From Anaerohalosphaera lusitana (GTDB taxonomy: Bacteria > Planctomycetota > Phycisphaerae > Sedimentisphaerales > Anaerohalosphaeraceae): a stretch of 64,000 nt of DNA. Below the pieces are notes generated by a model. It saw only the letters and a program-made list of their open reading frames with translations. It did not search any database and was not told the DNA's origin. The first letter of the stretch is position 1. The number at the start of each line of letters is the position of its first letter. The stretch lies in contig NZ_CP019791.1 of NCBI RefSeq assembly GCF_002007645.1, positions 1,922,001 through 1,986,000 of the forward strand. Direction: 5' to 3'. Shown in pieces: positions 36,876-45,211 of the stretch. Both the position numbers and the translations under genes were made by a program.

Positions 36876-38978
36876 ATGAGAAGAGTATTACTTGTGTTGC
36901 TCTTACTTGCATGTGTCGGCATCGTGCAGGCGGAGCAAAGGTCCATCAGCGTTAACTATTGTAACATGGACGGGGGCTGGGGCTACCATGACCACGTCAT
37001 GCGTTCCAGTGACCCGTATGCCGGTTACGAGAATGAGCCGAACCAGGTTCCGCACATTCTGGCGACGACCGGATGGAACGAGTATGCCAATCCTGGTAAC
37101 GGCGACACGTTTGCTGTGAATGACCATGCGGGCAATGCTACCGGCGCTACGCTGCTCGTTCAGAGTGATTTCGACTGGCATACCAGTTGGTATCAGAACA
37201 TTGACAACACGTATCCTGATCTAACTGAGCGGCAGAGAAACGCACTGAGGCTGGTAGTTGGCTTCAACGGTTTCTATCCGGGCAACCATGAGGGGCCGGA
37301 TCCCATCTCCACTATCCAGAAGGTTCCATATGGTAAGTACCACGTTGTGACTTACATGAACCCGAATCGTGAAGATGACGCTCAGTACATCAGTGTAGGC
37401 GGACAGGAATATTACTATCTGGATGAGCATGCTGACACGCTCAAGGCTCGCCTTCAGGCTGGCGGAGAAACTTACATTGAAGCCACAGACACAGAAGGTC
37501 CCGCTTCTGCACGTGCAAATGTAGCTCTCTTTACGGACTTGACGGATCCACAGATGGAGATCCTGTTCGAGACGCCTGCGAACAGCGGTATCAGTGCATT
37601 CCAGATTATTGCTGCCGAGGAACGCGAAGATGTTTGTGTTGTTCCTTCGCCCGAAGTAAACACCGTTGCAGTGCCTATTGATGCCGTTTTGAGCTGGACC
37701 AAGCCTACTAACTACACACCAACAAGCTATGATATTTATCTTGGCGAATACGGGGATCCAAACTGGGCCGTGGCTCCGGCAGCTACAGGGCTTACTGACA
37801 CAACTTATGATCCTGTAGATTTTGATTACAACAAGAACTATGTATGGCGTGTAGACTCTACTGCTCCGGACGGCACGGTTCACACAGGTGACCTGTGGTA
37901 CTTCCAGGCAGAAGGCGATCCGCTGATCGAGGTTCAGCCCCGTTCTATCGCAGTACCAGTCGGCGGAAGCTCTTTCTTCGAGATCCAGTCTATTCTGACT
38001 GACACTTACACATGGTATCACAGCACCGATGCTGCAGTTGACACACCTGATGATGACACAGAAGTTCAGTCCGGTCCATCTAACGTTCTGAACATCGAAA
38101 ACTATCAGGAAACAGATGCAGGTTACTACTATTGTGTTCTGACCAACACGATCCCAGACAGTAATCCGGTTGCTTCGGCAGTAGCTTCTCTGGAAACAGG
38201 TAAGCTTGAGGCTTACTATCCATTTGACGGCGATCCAAATGATGCAACATCAGCAGGTTGGGATCTGCTGGCAGGTGATACGGATGATACCAATATCACC
38301 AACAGCTATGAGGCTGGTGCCATTGGCGATGCCATTCGGTTTGGCCGTGACACGGCTGACACAGTTTACATTCCCGGCAGTGAAGAATACTTTAACTTCT
38401 TCACCAAGGGCTTCTCGATCAGCATGTGGGTCAAGCCTGATGATTATGGACTTTCAAATGGTTTCATGACTTATGTTGCAAAACGCAGCGGAAGCACCGG
38501 CTGGAACATGCTTGATACAGCGTTCTACTATGGCCAGGGCTTTGAAGCCAAGATCTATCCGCTGGGCTTCAATACTGATTCAGGCAGACTCGATGACGGC
38601 GAATGGCACATGGTTACCTGTACCTACGATGCTGCTACCCAGACTCTGCGTGCATACGTAGATGGTGAAGAAGACGGCGGACCATCTGTTGGCGAAGGCA
38701 TTGCGCATAGTACCCAGGTTGTCACATTCGGTTCTTACTATAAGACCGGAACAGGCGGCTGGGGCTACAATGGCCTAATCGACGACGTCAAGATCTACAA
38801 CTATCCGCTCGATAACTTTGAGATCGCACAGCAGTACACGGCTGTATTTACAGACGTCAGTATTTGTGCGGAAGACCCACCGTATGACTTTGACGGTGAC
38901 TGTGTTATAGATCTGGCCGACTTTGCGATATTCGCACAGTCCTGGCTCGAATGTAACCTCGTCCCTGATTGTTCATAA
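36876..38978 (+). CDS. A1: secreted protein with unrecognised N-terminal domain, Fn3, Ig, LamG and dockerin-like tag
   Basis: 700 residues. GGGAGAAG sets the start at ATG 36876. Signal peptide MRRVLLVLLLLACVGIVQA (1-20). Residues 21-250 form a domain I do not recognise, rich in aromatic residues (SISVNYCNMDGGWGYHDHVM, PHILATTGWNEYANPG, FDWHTSWYQNI, YGKYHVVTYMNPNRED). Then come an Fn3-like domain (255-345, NYVWRVDSTAPDGTVHTGDL), an Ig-like domain (348-440, YYYCVLTNT), a LamG domain (445-655, GFSISMWVKPDDYG, IDDVKIYNYPLD) and the tag (660-700: SICAED, DFDGDCVIDLADF, WLECNLVPDC). No terminator lies in the 51 bp before B1, so the two are cotranscribed. It is extracellular or surface-bound; the function is unknown. 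Confidence 0.85.
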   Translation: MRRVLLVLLLLACVGIVQAEQRSISVNYCNMDGGWGYHDHVMRSSDPYAGYENEPNQVPHILATTGWNEYANPGNGDTFAVNDHAGNATGATLLVQSDFDWHTSWYQNIDNTYPDLTERQRNALRLVVGFNGFYPGNHEGPDPISTIQKVPYGKYHVVTYMNPNREDDAQYISVGGQEYYYLDEHADTLKARLQAGGETYIEATDTEGPASARANVALFTDLTDPQMEILFETPANSGISAFQIIAAEEREDVCVVPSPEVNTVAVPIDAVLSWTKPTNYTPTSYDIYLGEYGDPNWAVAPAATGLTDTTYDPVDFDYNKNYVWRVDSTAPDGTVHTGDLWYFQAEGDPLIEVQPRSIAVPVGGSSFFEIQSILTDTYTWYHSTDAAVDTPDDDTEVQSGPSNVLNIENYQETDAGYYYCVLTNTIPDSNPVASAVASLETGKLEAYYPFDGDPNDATSAGWDLLAGDTDDTNITNSYEAGAIGDAIRFGRDTADTVYIPGSEEYFNFFTKGFSISMWVKPDDYGLSNGFMTYVAKRSGSTGWNMLDTAFYYGQGFEAKIYPLGFNTDSGRLDDGEWHMVTCTYDAATQTLRAYVDGEEDGGPSVGEGIAHSTQVVTFGSYYKTGTGGWGYNGLIDDVKIYNYPLDNFEIAQQYTAVFTDVSICAEDPPYDFDGDCVIDLADFAIFAQSWLECNLVPDCS

Positions 38979-39029
38979 GCGTGACGGTATAGTATTAAAT
39001 AGACAGTTATCAATTTTTGGAGATAACTC

Positions 39030-41069
39030 ATGAATAAGAAAGTTCTACCACTAATCATGATATTAATGCTTGCGGTCACGAGCTATTCATATGCTGGTGT
39101 GGTCGCATACTGGTCGTTCGACGACGGGTCCGGAACAGTCGCAACTGACGATTCCGGAAACGGCGCGGACGGTGTACTTGGAAACGGCCCGACATGGGTC
39201 ACAGGTAAAGTCGGCGGCGCCTTGCAGTTTGACGGCGTCGACGATGAAGTTGAGATACCTATAGACGGTGACGGCAACGCAACATTGAGCGGTGCCACCA
39301 ACTTCACCGTTGCAGCATGGATACAGACGACTAGTACAGCAGGCGGTACTATCGTCCAGCAGCGTGATGAGCAGCCGGAGGGCTACTACGGTCAGTACAG
39401 ATTCAGGCTGAATGATGATGGTACAATTAACTTTTACATTTACAACGGTGGTGAAGGTTTTAACTTCAACTCAACTGCCACAGTCAATGACGGTCAGTGG
39501 CACCATGTGCTGGCTTACAGGGACGGCACCGACGGCTACATCGTTATCGATGGAGTACAGGATGCTACCGGTACAGGCGACGGTCCTAAGGAACTGTGGC
39601 CGACTACAAAGGTTGGTATTGGTCGCGATATTCGTGACGATGCCAGTCCCATTGAAGCAACTTTGGACGAAGTCTACATTCTTGACGAAGCAGCGACTCC
39701 TGAACTCATCTCTGCACTGATGGGCGATGCTGCAATTCCTGCTTCACCTGCAAACGGGGCTGTACAGGTTCCAACAACCACAACTCTCGAGTGGACTCCA
39801 CCTACGGTCGCTTCGGCAACTGGTTACGACCTCTATGTAGGCAGTGATGCAAGTACTTTGGCTTCTGTTGCGACAAATCTGCAGACAACCAGCCATGAAC
39901 TGACGGGGCTTCAGTTCGAGCAGACTTACGCATGGAGAGTTGACACTCGCACGAGCGCAGGTACGGTAACCGGTCCTATTGCTTCATTTACCGTAAGGAA
40001 CGCTGAGCCAGTTATCGTCACCCAGCCTGATCATAACCTGCTGACTGACGGTGAGACTGCCGAGTTTACTGTAGATGCACTTTGGGCCACATCTTACCAG
40101 TGGTACAAGGACAGCACGGCTCTGACCGGTGAAGCGGGTTCAACACTGACAGTTTCGGCTGTCACCGCTGCAGATGAAGGTCTGTACACTTGTGAAATGA
40201 CCAGTGATGAAAGCGCTACGATCGTAACTACCGATCCTGCCAAGCTGGTACTCAAGAAGCTGATCGCTTACTATCCTTTCGATGGTACGCTTGCAGATAC
40301 CAGCGGTTTCGGAAACGATGCGACCTATGTGGCTGATCCAAACAACACTGTGACGACCCCTTCATATGTCACCGGCCTTACAGGCCTTGGCAGTGCAATA
40401 GCATTTGAAGGTGCACTGGAAACCGGCGACGAAGCATATGTCGATGTGCCCGTCGCTGTTTTCGATGAAAGTGTACCGGCGCAGATCACTGTTGCATTCT
40501 GGTATTACGGTGACCCTGCTGTCATGCCTGCTAATAACAACGTCTTCGAAGCACGTTCGGCTAATGACGAGTCCCGAGTAATGGGTTCTCATCTGCCGTG
40601 GGGCAACAGCACTATCTACTGGGATGCGGGCAGCGAAGATCCGACGGCTGATGACTATAACCGCATCACATATGGTTCAGCCGGTACCCCCGAGCTGTTC
40701 AAAGGCCAGTGGAACTTCATTGCACTCACTAAGGATGCCGCAGAGGGTACTATGGCTATCTACATCAATGGGGTTAAGATGGCTGAAGGCGGCGGCCGTG
40801 AGACTACTATCAACGACATAGCTTCGTTCCAGATAGGCGGCGGTTTCGATGCAACTTATCATGGTTACATCGATGAGTTCCGCGTGTATAACTATGCTCT
40901 TGACAGTGTTCAGCAGGCTACATTGTATACTGATGTTACCGGCGAGAGCGTCTGTACCGAGGAGATCGCGATGGACCTGACGGATGATTGCCAGGTTGAC
41001 ATGGCTGATCTTCTGGAACTGATGGCTTACTGGATGGACTGTAATATAGTTCCTGACTGCGTTAATTAG
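39030..41069 (+). CDS. B1: secreted LamG-Fn3-Ig-LamG protein with dockerin-like tag
   Basis: 679 residues; GGAGA is 8 nt before the ATG. Signal peptide 1-22 (MILMLAVTSYSYAG). LamG 1 covers about 24-225 (VVAYWSFDDGSG, NFTVAAWIQTT, LDEVYILDEAA). Fn3-like 235-325 (YAWRVDTRTSAGTVTG), Ig-like 328-405 (YQWYKDSTALTG, GLYTCEMTSDES), LamG 2 408-635 (ITVAFWYYGDPA, IDEFRVYNYALDS), and the tag 640-679 (SVCTEE, DLTDDCQVDMADL, WMDCNIVPDC). It lies directly after A1 and has a close paralogue B2 after A3. The A-B pairing suggests that the products act together at the surface, which is inference. Confidence 0.87.
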   Translation: MNKKVLPLIMILMLAVTSYSYAGVVAYWSFDDGSGTVATDDSGNGADGVLGNGPTWVTGKVGGALQFDGVDDEVEIPIDGDGNATLSGATNFTVAAWIQTTSTAGGTIVQQRDEQPEGYYGQYRFRLNDDGTINFYIYNGGEGFNFNSTATVNDGQWHHVLAYRDGTDGYIVIDGVQDATGTGDGPKELWPTTKVGIGRDIRDDASPIEATLDEVYILDEAATPELISALMGDAAIPASPANGAVQVPTTTTLEWTPPTVASATGYDLYVGSDASTLASVATNLQTTSHELTGLQFEQTYAWRVDTRTSAGTVTGPIASFTVRNAEPVIVTQPDHNLLTDGETAEFTVDALWATSYQWYKDSTALTGEAGSTLTVSAVTAADEGLYTCEMTSDESATIVTTDPAKLVLKKLIAYYPFDGTLADTSGFGNDATYVADPNNTVTTPSYVTGLTGLGSAIAFEGALETGDEAYVDVPVAVFDESVPAQITVAFWYYGDPAVMPANNNVFEARSANDESRVMGSHLPWGNSTIYWDAGSEDPTADDYNRITYGSAGTPELFKGQWNFIALTKDAAEGTMAIYINGVKMAEGGGRETTINDIASFQIGGGFDATYHGYIDEFRVYNYALDSVQQATLYTDVTGESVCTEEIAMDLTDDCQVDMADLLELMAYWMDCNIVPDCVN

Positions 41070-41097
41070 TGGTTTGAAGCCTTAGAAGGGCGATTTG

Positions 41098-41131
41098 ATG
41101 GCGGAACAGCGATGCTGTTCCGCCATTTTTT
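41098..41131 (+). terminator. Terminator after B1
   Basis: A perfect 13-bp stem (ATGGCGGAACAGC, loop GAT, GCTGTTCCGCCAT) is followed by TTTTT. The same core stem recurs after B2 at 49329, so it was copied with the gene. Confidence 0.92.
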
Positions 41132-41389
41132 GTGTTATTTGTGTATAATTTCGCGGTCATAGTCGTTGCTAAGTACTTAAAAAAAACAACTATTGCAATT
41201 TTGACTGATATTGTTTTGCGACTGCCATTTTCAAGATATGATCTCGTGTCGGGCTTTATTATAGGGCAGAGAGGCTGCAAGTAAGTTTCATGTTATATCT
41301 CAGTAGGTGTGTTTTCTTATAGTAAATGGATAAAAGATTAAACAAAGTTATGAACCCTTGTACTTTTTATGCCGATAGCAGAAAATGTC

Positions 41390-41418
41390 TTGATGTGAAG
41401 TTTGTGGTTTGTTAGGAT
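41390..41418 (+). promoter_or_regulatory. Candidate promoter of A2
   Basis: TTGATG (41390-41395), 17-bp spacer, TAGGAT (41413-41418). It is preceded by AATGTC as in the A1 promoter. Confidence 0.5.
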
Positions 41419-41634
41419 GACTTACAGTGAAGAAGAGAGTGAAGAGTAGGAATCTGGAATCAGGAGTGTAGAGTGATGAAGAGTTCATTCCAAAAGGCAT
41501 ATCTCATGGACTTTGCGGGGAAGAAGTCCGGCCTGGTTTCACTTTCTGCCGATCAAGTAAGTCTGTAAATATGATTTGTGGTGCGATTGCGCACTTTGGT
41601 AACATATTTTACTTTTTTAGTCGGGAGAAGTACT
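41419..41634 (+). promoter_or_regulatory. Long 5' leader of A2 with short ORF and hairpins
   Basis: About 216 nt. The short frame at ATG 41476 to TAA 41568 has 30 codons, CAGGAG upstream, and reads MKSSFQKAYLMDFAGKKSGL onward. It matches the A1 leader frame at 11 of 30 positions without a gap. A stem GGACTT/AAGTCC sits where A1 has GGACC/GGTCC, so pairing is kept while bases change. GTGCG-ATTG-CGCAC near 41580 is a second hairpin. The ribosome site GTCGGGAGAAG is identical to that of A1. The 320 bp between the B1 terminator and this leader hold nothing recognisable. Confidence 0.5.
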
Positions 41635-44553
41635 ATGAGAAGAGTGTTTATTGTGTTGCTCTTAATTGCATGTGTCGGTATCGTGCAGGCGGAGCAAAGG
41701 TCCATCAGCGTTAACTATTGTAACATGTCCGGAGGCTGGGGCTACCATGACCATGTCATGGCTTCTAGTGATCCGTATGCAGGTTACGAGAATGAGCCGA
41801 ACCAGGTTCCGCACATTCTGGCGACGACTGGATGGAATGAGTATGCCAACCCTGGTAACGGCGACACGTTTGCTGTGAATGATCAGGCTGGTACCGCTAC
41901 AGGTGCTACGCTGCTCGTTCAGAGTGATTTCGACTGGCATACCAGTTGGTATCAGAATATCGACAACACGTATCCGGACCTTACCGAGCGGCAGAGAAAT
42001 GCTCTGAGGCTGGTAGTTGGCTTCAACGGTTTCTATCCGGGCAACCATGAGGGGCCGGATCCCATCTCCACTATTCAGAAGGTTCCTTACGGTAAGTACC
42101 ACGTTGTTACTTACATGAACCCGAATCGTGAAGACGATGCTCAGTATGTCGGTGTCGGCGACCAGGAATATTACTATCTTGCAGAGCATGCCGATACTCT
42201 GAAGGCTCGGCTGCAGGCTGGCGGAGAAACTTACATCGAAGCAACTGACACAGTTGGTCCTGCTTCGCAACGTGCAAATGTTGCTATCTTCACAGATCTG
42301 ACCGATCCTGATATGGAGCTCCTGTTCGAGACTCCATCGAACAGCGGTATCAGTGCATTCCAGATCATCGCTGCTGAAGAGGCCGGCGACGTTTCGACGG
42401 CTCCTTCGCCCGCGACCAACAGCGTTGCTGTTCCCATCGACGCACTGTTGAGCTGGACAGCTCCTGCAAACTACACACCAACAAGCTATGATATCTATCT
42501 TGGCGAATACGGCGATCCAAACTGGGCAAATGCACCAGTTGCAAGCGGCGTTACAGCTACTACTTATGATCCTGTTGATTTCGATTACAACAAGAACTAT
42601 GTATGGCGTGTAGACTCTACTGCTCCGGACGGCACGGTTCACACAGGTGACCTGTGGTACTTCCAGGCAGAGGGTGATCCTATGATCAACGTTCAGCCTC
42701 GTTCTATCGCGGTACCGGTGGGCGGAGACTCTTTCTTCGAGATCCAGTCAATTCTGACTGACACATACACATGGTACAAGAGTACTGACGCTGTAGTTGA
42801 TACTCCTGATGACGACGTTGAGGTCCAGTCTGGTCCTTCTAACGTTCTGAACATCGAAAACTATCAGGAAGCTGACGCAGGTTACTACTATTGTGTTCTG
42901 ACCAACACGATACCGGACAGTAACCCTGTTGCCAGTGAAGTCGCTTCGCTGGAAACTGGTAAGCTCGAAGCTCACTATCCATTCGATGGCGATCCTAACG
43001 ATGCAGCGGCTGACTGGGATCTGCTTGCAGGCGAAACTGACGACAGCAACATCACCAATACTTACGAGACAGGTATTGTTGGCGATGCTATGCGTTTCGC
43101 ACGTGACGCAGCAGATACGGTTTATATCCCCGGCAGTGAAGAGTACTTCAACTTCTTCACCAAGGGCTTCACGATCACAATGTGGGTCAAGCCCAACAGC
43201 TACGATGAAACTAACGGTTTCATGACGTACGTTGCAAAACGCAGCGGCGACACCGGCTGGAACATGTTTGACACTGCGTTCTACTATGGTCAGGGCTTCG
43301 AAGCCAAGATCTATCCGCTCGGCTTTAACACCGATACGGGCAGACTTGATGACGGCGACTGGCACATGGTTACCTGTACCTACGATGCTGCTACTCAGAC
43401 TCTGCGTGCATACGTAGATGGTCTCGAGGACGGCGGACCATCTGTTGGTGAAGGTATCGCGCCAAGCACCCAGGTTGTGACGTTCGGTTCTTACTACAAG
43501 ACCGGCACAGGCGGATGGGGCTACGGCGGTCTGCTTGACGATGTCAAGATCTACAACTATCCTCTGAGCTTTGAGGAAATCGGTACTGAGTATGCTCAGG
43601 TAACCGGCACGACTCTGTGTTATGCAGATCTGTTCGCAGACCTCAATGATGACTGCCAGGTCAATTTTGACGACCTGATGCTCATGGTCGGCGACTGGAT
43701 GGGCGACACGACAGAATCTGATGCAGATGCAACAGGTCCTGCCCGTGTAGTCAACTGGAAGTTCGATGAGACAACAGGTCTCACGGCGACTGACTCGACC
43801 GGCAACGGTTTCGACGGTACGCTGCACAGCAACTTCACTGACGCAGCGTGGATCGCAGACGGCGGCCGTACAGGTCAAGCTGGTGACGGTGCACTGTACT
43901 GCAATGGTGATCCTAACATGTCAGTTATCGCAACTGGCGTTGATCCTGCAGCAGCAGGCGTTGGCGACATCTTCGTCGGTACTAACCCATGGTCAATCAA
44001 CCTGTGGGTCAAGTTCGATGGCGATCCAGGTATGGTCAACATCGGCGGCTTCGGTGACTGCACATGGGACGATATAGCCGATACTTATGATGACCGCTAC
44101 TTCGCAAGCTACAGCGGAGGTCTTGAGTTTGAATATGGTGACGGCGGGCTTTTCCCAGGCACATCTCTTGTTGGAGGTGAGTGGGTTATGCTGACAGTTA
44201 CATATGACGGCAGCGAAGCAGCTATCTACCATAATGGCCAGCAGGTTGGCGGCCAGACAGTTGCCCTCGATGACGTCACTGACAAGGCGTTCAGGCTCAA
44301 CACAATGGGCGATATAGTCTACGCCGGCGAAACAGAGGAAGTACCTCTGAAGGGTTGGCTGGATGACTTCACCGTATGGGATGGCGCTCTGAGCGCTGCT
44401 CAGGTAGCAGGCATGTACGAGCGTGAAGTATCTTGCTTCGGTGAGATGGCTTACGACGTCAACAATGACTGTGTAGTAGACATGACCGACCTTTCTATCA
44501 TAGGCCAGGAGTGGATGGAATGTAATCTGCTTCCAACGACCTCTTGTAACTAA
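41635..44553 (+). CDS. A2: secreted A-family protein with a second LamG and two dockerin-like segments
   Basis: 972 residues from ATG 41635, set by GGGAGAAG upstream. Residues 1-665 are collinear with A1 (signal peptide, unrecognised domain, Fn3, Ig, LamG). A first dockerin-like loop follows (DLNDDCQVNFDDLMLMVGDW, about 673-695), then an extra LamG domain (about 715-925: VVNWKFDETTGLTATDSTGN, WSINLWVKFDGDPG, LDDFTVWDGALSAAQV) and the terminal tag (SCFGEM, DVNNDCVVDMTDL, WMECNLLPTTSC). No B gene follows; the extra LamG may replace it in function. It is monocistronic, bounded by a leader and a strong terminator. Confidence 0.87.
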   Translation: MRRVFIVLLLIACVGIVQAEQRSISVNYCNMSGGWGYHDHVMASSDPYAGYENEPNQVPHILATTGWNEYANPGNGDTFAVNDQAGTATGATLLVQSDFDWHTSWYQNIDNTYPDLTERQRNALRLVVGFNGFYPGNHEGPDPISTIQKVPYGKYHVVTYMNPNREDDAQYVGVGDQEYYYLAEHADTLKARLQAGGETYIEATDTVGPASQRANVAIFTDLTDPDMELLFETPSNSGISAFQIIAAEEAGDVSTAPSPATNSVAVPIDALLSWTAPANYTPTSYDIYLGEYGDPNWANAPVASGVTATTYDPVDFDYNKNYVWRVDSTAPDGTVHTGDLWYFQAEGDPMINVQPRSIAVPVGGDSFFEIQSILTDTYTWYKSTDAVVDTPDDDVEVQSGPSNVLNIENYQEADAGYYYCVLTNTIPDSNPVASEVASLETGKLEAHYPFDGDPNDAAADWDLLAGETDDSNITNTYETGIVGDAMRFARDAADTVYIPGSEEYFNFFTKGFTITMWVKPNSYDETNGFMTYVAKRSGDTGWNMFDTAFYYGQGFEAKIYPLGFNTDTGRLDDGDWHMVTCTYDAATQTLRAYVDGLEDGGPSVGEGIAPSTQVVTFGSYYKTGTGGWGYGGLLDDVKIYNYPLSFEEIGTEYAQVTGTTLCYADLFADLNDDCQVNFDDLMLMVGDWMGDTTESDADATGPARVVNWKFDETTGLTATDSTGNGFDGTLHSNFTDAAWIADGGRTGQAGDGALYCNGDPNMSVIATGVDPAAAGVGDIFVGTNPWSINLWVKFDGDPGMVNIGGFGDCTWDDIADTYDDRYFASYSGGLEFEYGDGGLFPGTSLVGGEWVMLTVTYDGSEAAIYHNGQQVGGQTVALDDVTDKAFRLNTMGDIVYAGETEEVPLKGWLDDFTVWDGALSAAQVAGMYEREVSCFGEMAYDVNNDCVVDMTDLSIIGQEWMECNLLPTTSCN

Positions 44554-44600
44554 GAGTCGGTTCACAGGGGCTTTAACAGGTCTCTGAGTTATTGAAAGCC

Positions 44601-44635
44601 ACCACGGCTCGCGTAATGCGGGCCGTGGTTTTTTT
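44601..44635 (+). terminator. Terminator after A2
   Basis: ACCACGGC (44601-44608) and GCCGTGGT (44622-44629) form an 8-bp stem followed by a run of T. It lies 48 bp past the A2 stop. Confidence 0.9.
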
Positions 44636-44817
44636 ATGCCTGCACAAAAACTGTTCTAAAGATGACCGGCCGTTTCTATACTTGCTGTCGATTTACCAAG
44701 ATCGAATATAACGGCCAACTCTTCTATACATGGAGTTTCTTTCATCTTGATGGGGAGTGAAGATAATTAGAAATTGTTCTAATGTTGCCTACTTGATGTT
44801 CCGAATAGAAATTTGTA

Positions 44818-44846
44818 TTGCAATTTGGTTTTTGTTTTGTTAGTAT
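44818..44846 (+). promoter_or_regulatory. Candidate promoter of A3-B2
   Basis: TTGCAA (44818-44823), 17-bp spacer, TAGTAT (44841-44846). The sequence just after the -10 box is related to the A1 and A2 leaders (GTGAAGAG motifs). Confidence 0.5.
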
Positions 44847-45211
44847 TACGAACAGCGAAGTGAAGAGTTAATTAAGCGTATGAGTGTTAGATCTTATAAA
44901 GCATTTCAATTTATGGGTCTGGGAGGACCCGGGGGAGAGCATCTTTGCTCGCAGTTTTATTTTCGTTTTGCTGAAAGGTATAGCACCGGTCGGCAAATTT
45001 AAAGCAAGAGTGTGTTTTTGAGAGTGACTTTGTGGAGCTGAAATTAAAGCGCCTTTGTTCAAGGTTACAAACTATCCGCGCAGAATAAGTCGTTTCTAAA
45101 TTCAGGATTTCGTGACTGGTGAACGTCTACAGGCTCACAGGCTATGTTAGGTCTGTGGTAGCTGTATACCTAATGTGAAGTGTATTAATATTTTATTTCA
45201 AGGAGACACTG
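44847..45211 (+). promoter_or_regulatory. Long 5' leader of A3 with short ORF and hairpins
   Basis: 365 nt. It is a more diverged relative of the A1 and A2 leaders. The short frame runs from ATG 44880 to TAA 45002 (40 codons, no ribosome site seen) and includes KAFQFMGLGGPGGEHLC; its FQ..M segment lines up with the other two leaders. The hairpins GGGTC/GGACCC (44916-44930) and GAGCA-TCTT-TGCTC (near 44937-44950) are clear. The end ACCGGTCGGCAAATTTAA resembles ACCGATTTGGCAAGTTAC in A1. Downstream, 45003-45200 has no recognisable feature except the ribosome site AAGGAG. Confidence 0.45.

Noticed and set aside
36497..36946. N-terminal extension of MiaB by 150 residues
   Set aside because: The extension overlaps the A1 start on the other strand and has no family similarity; MiaB begins normally at 36496.
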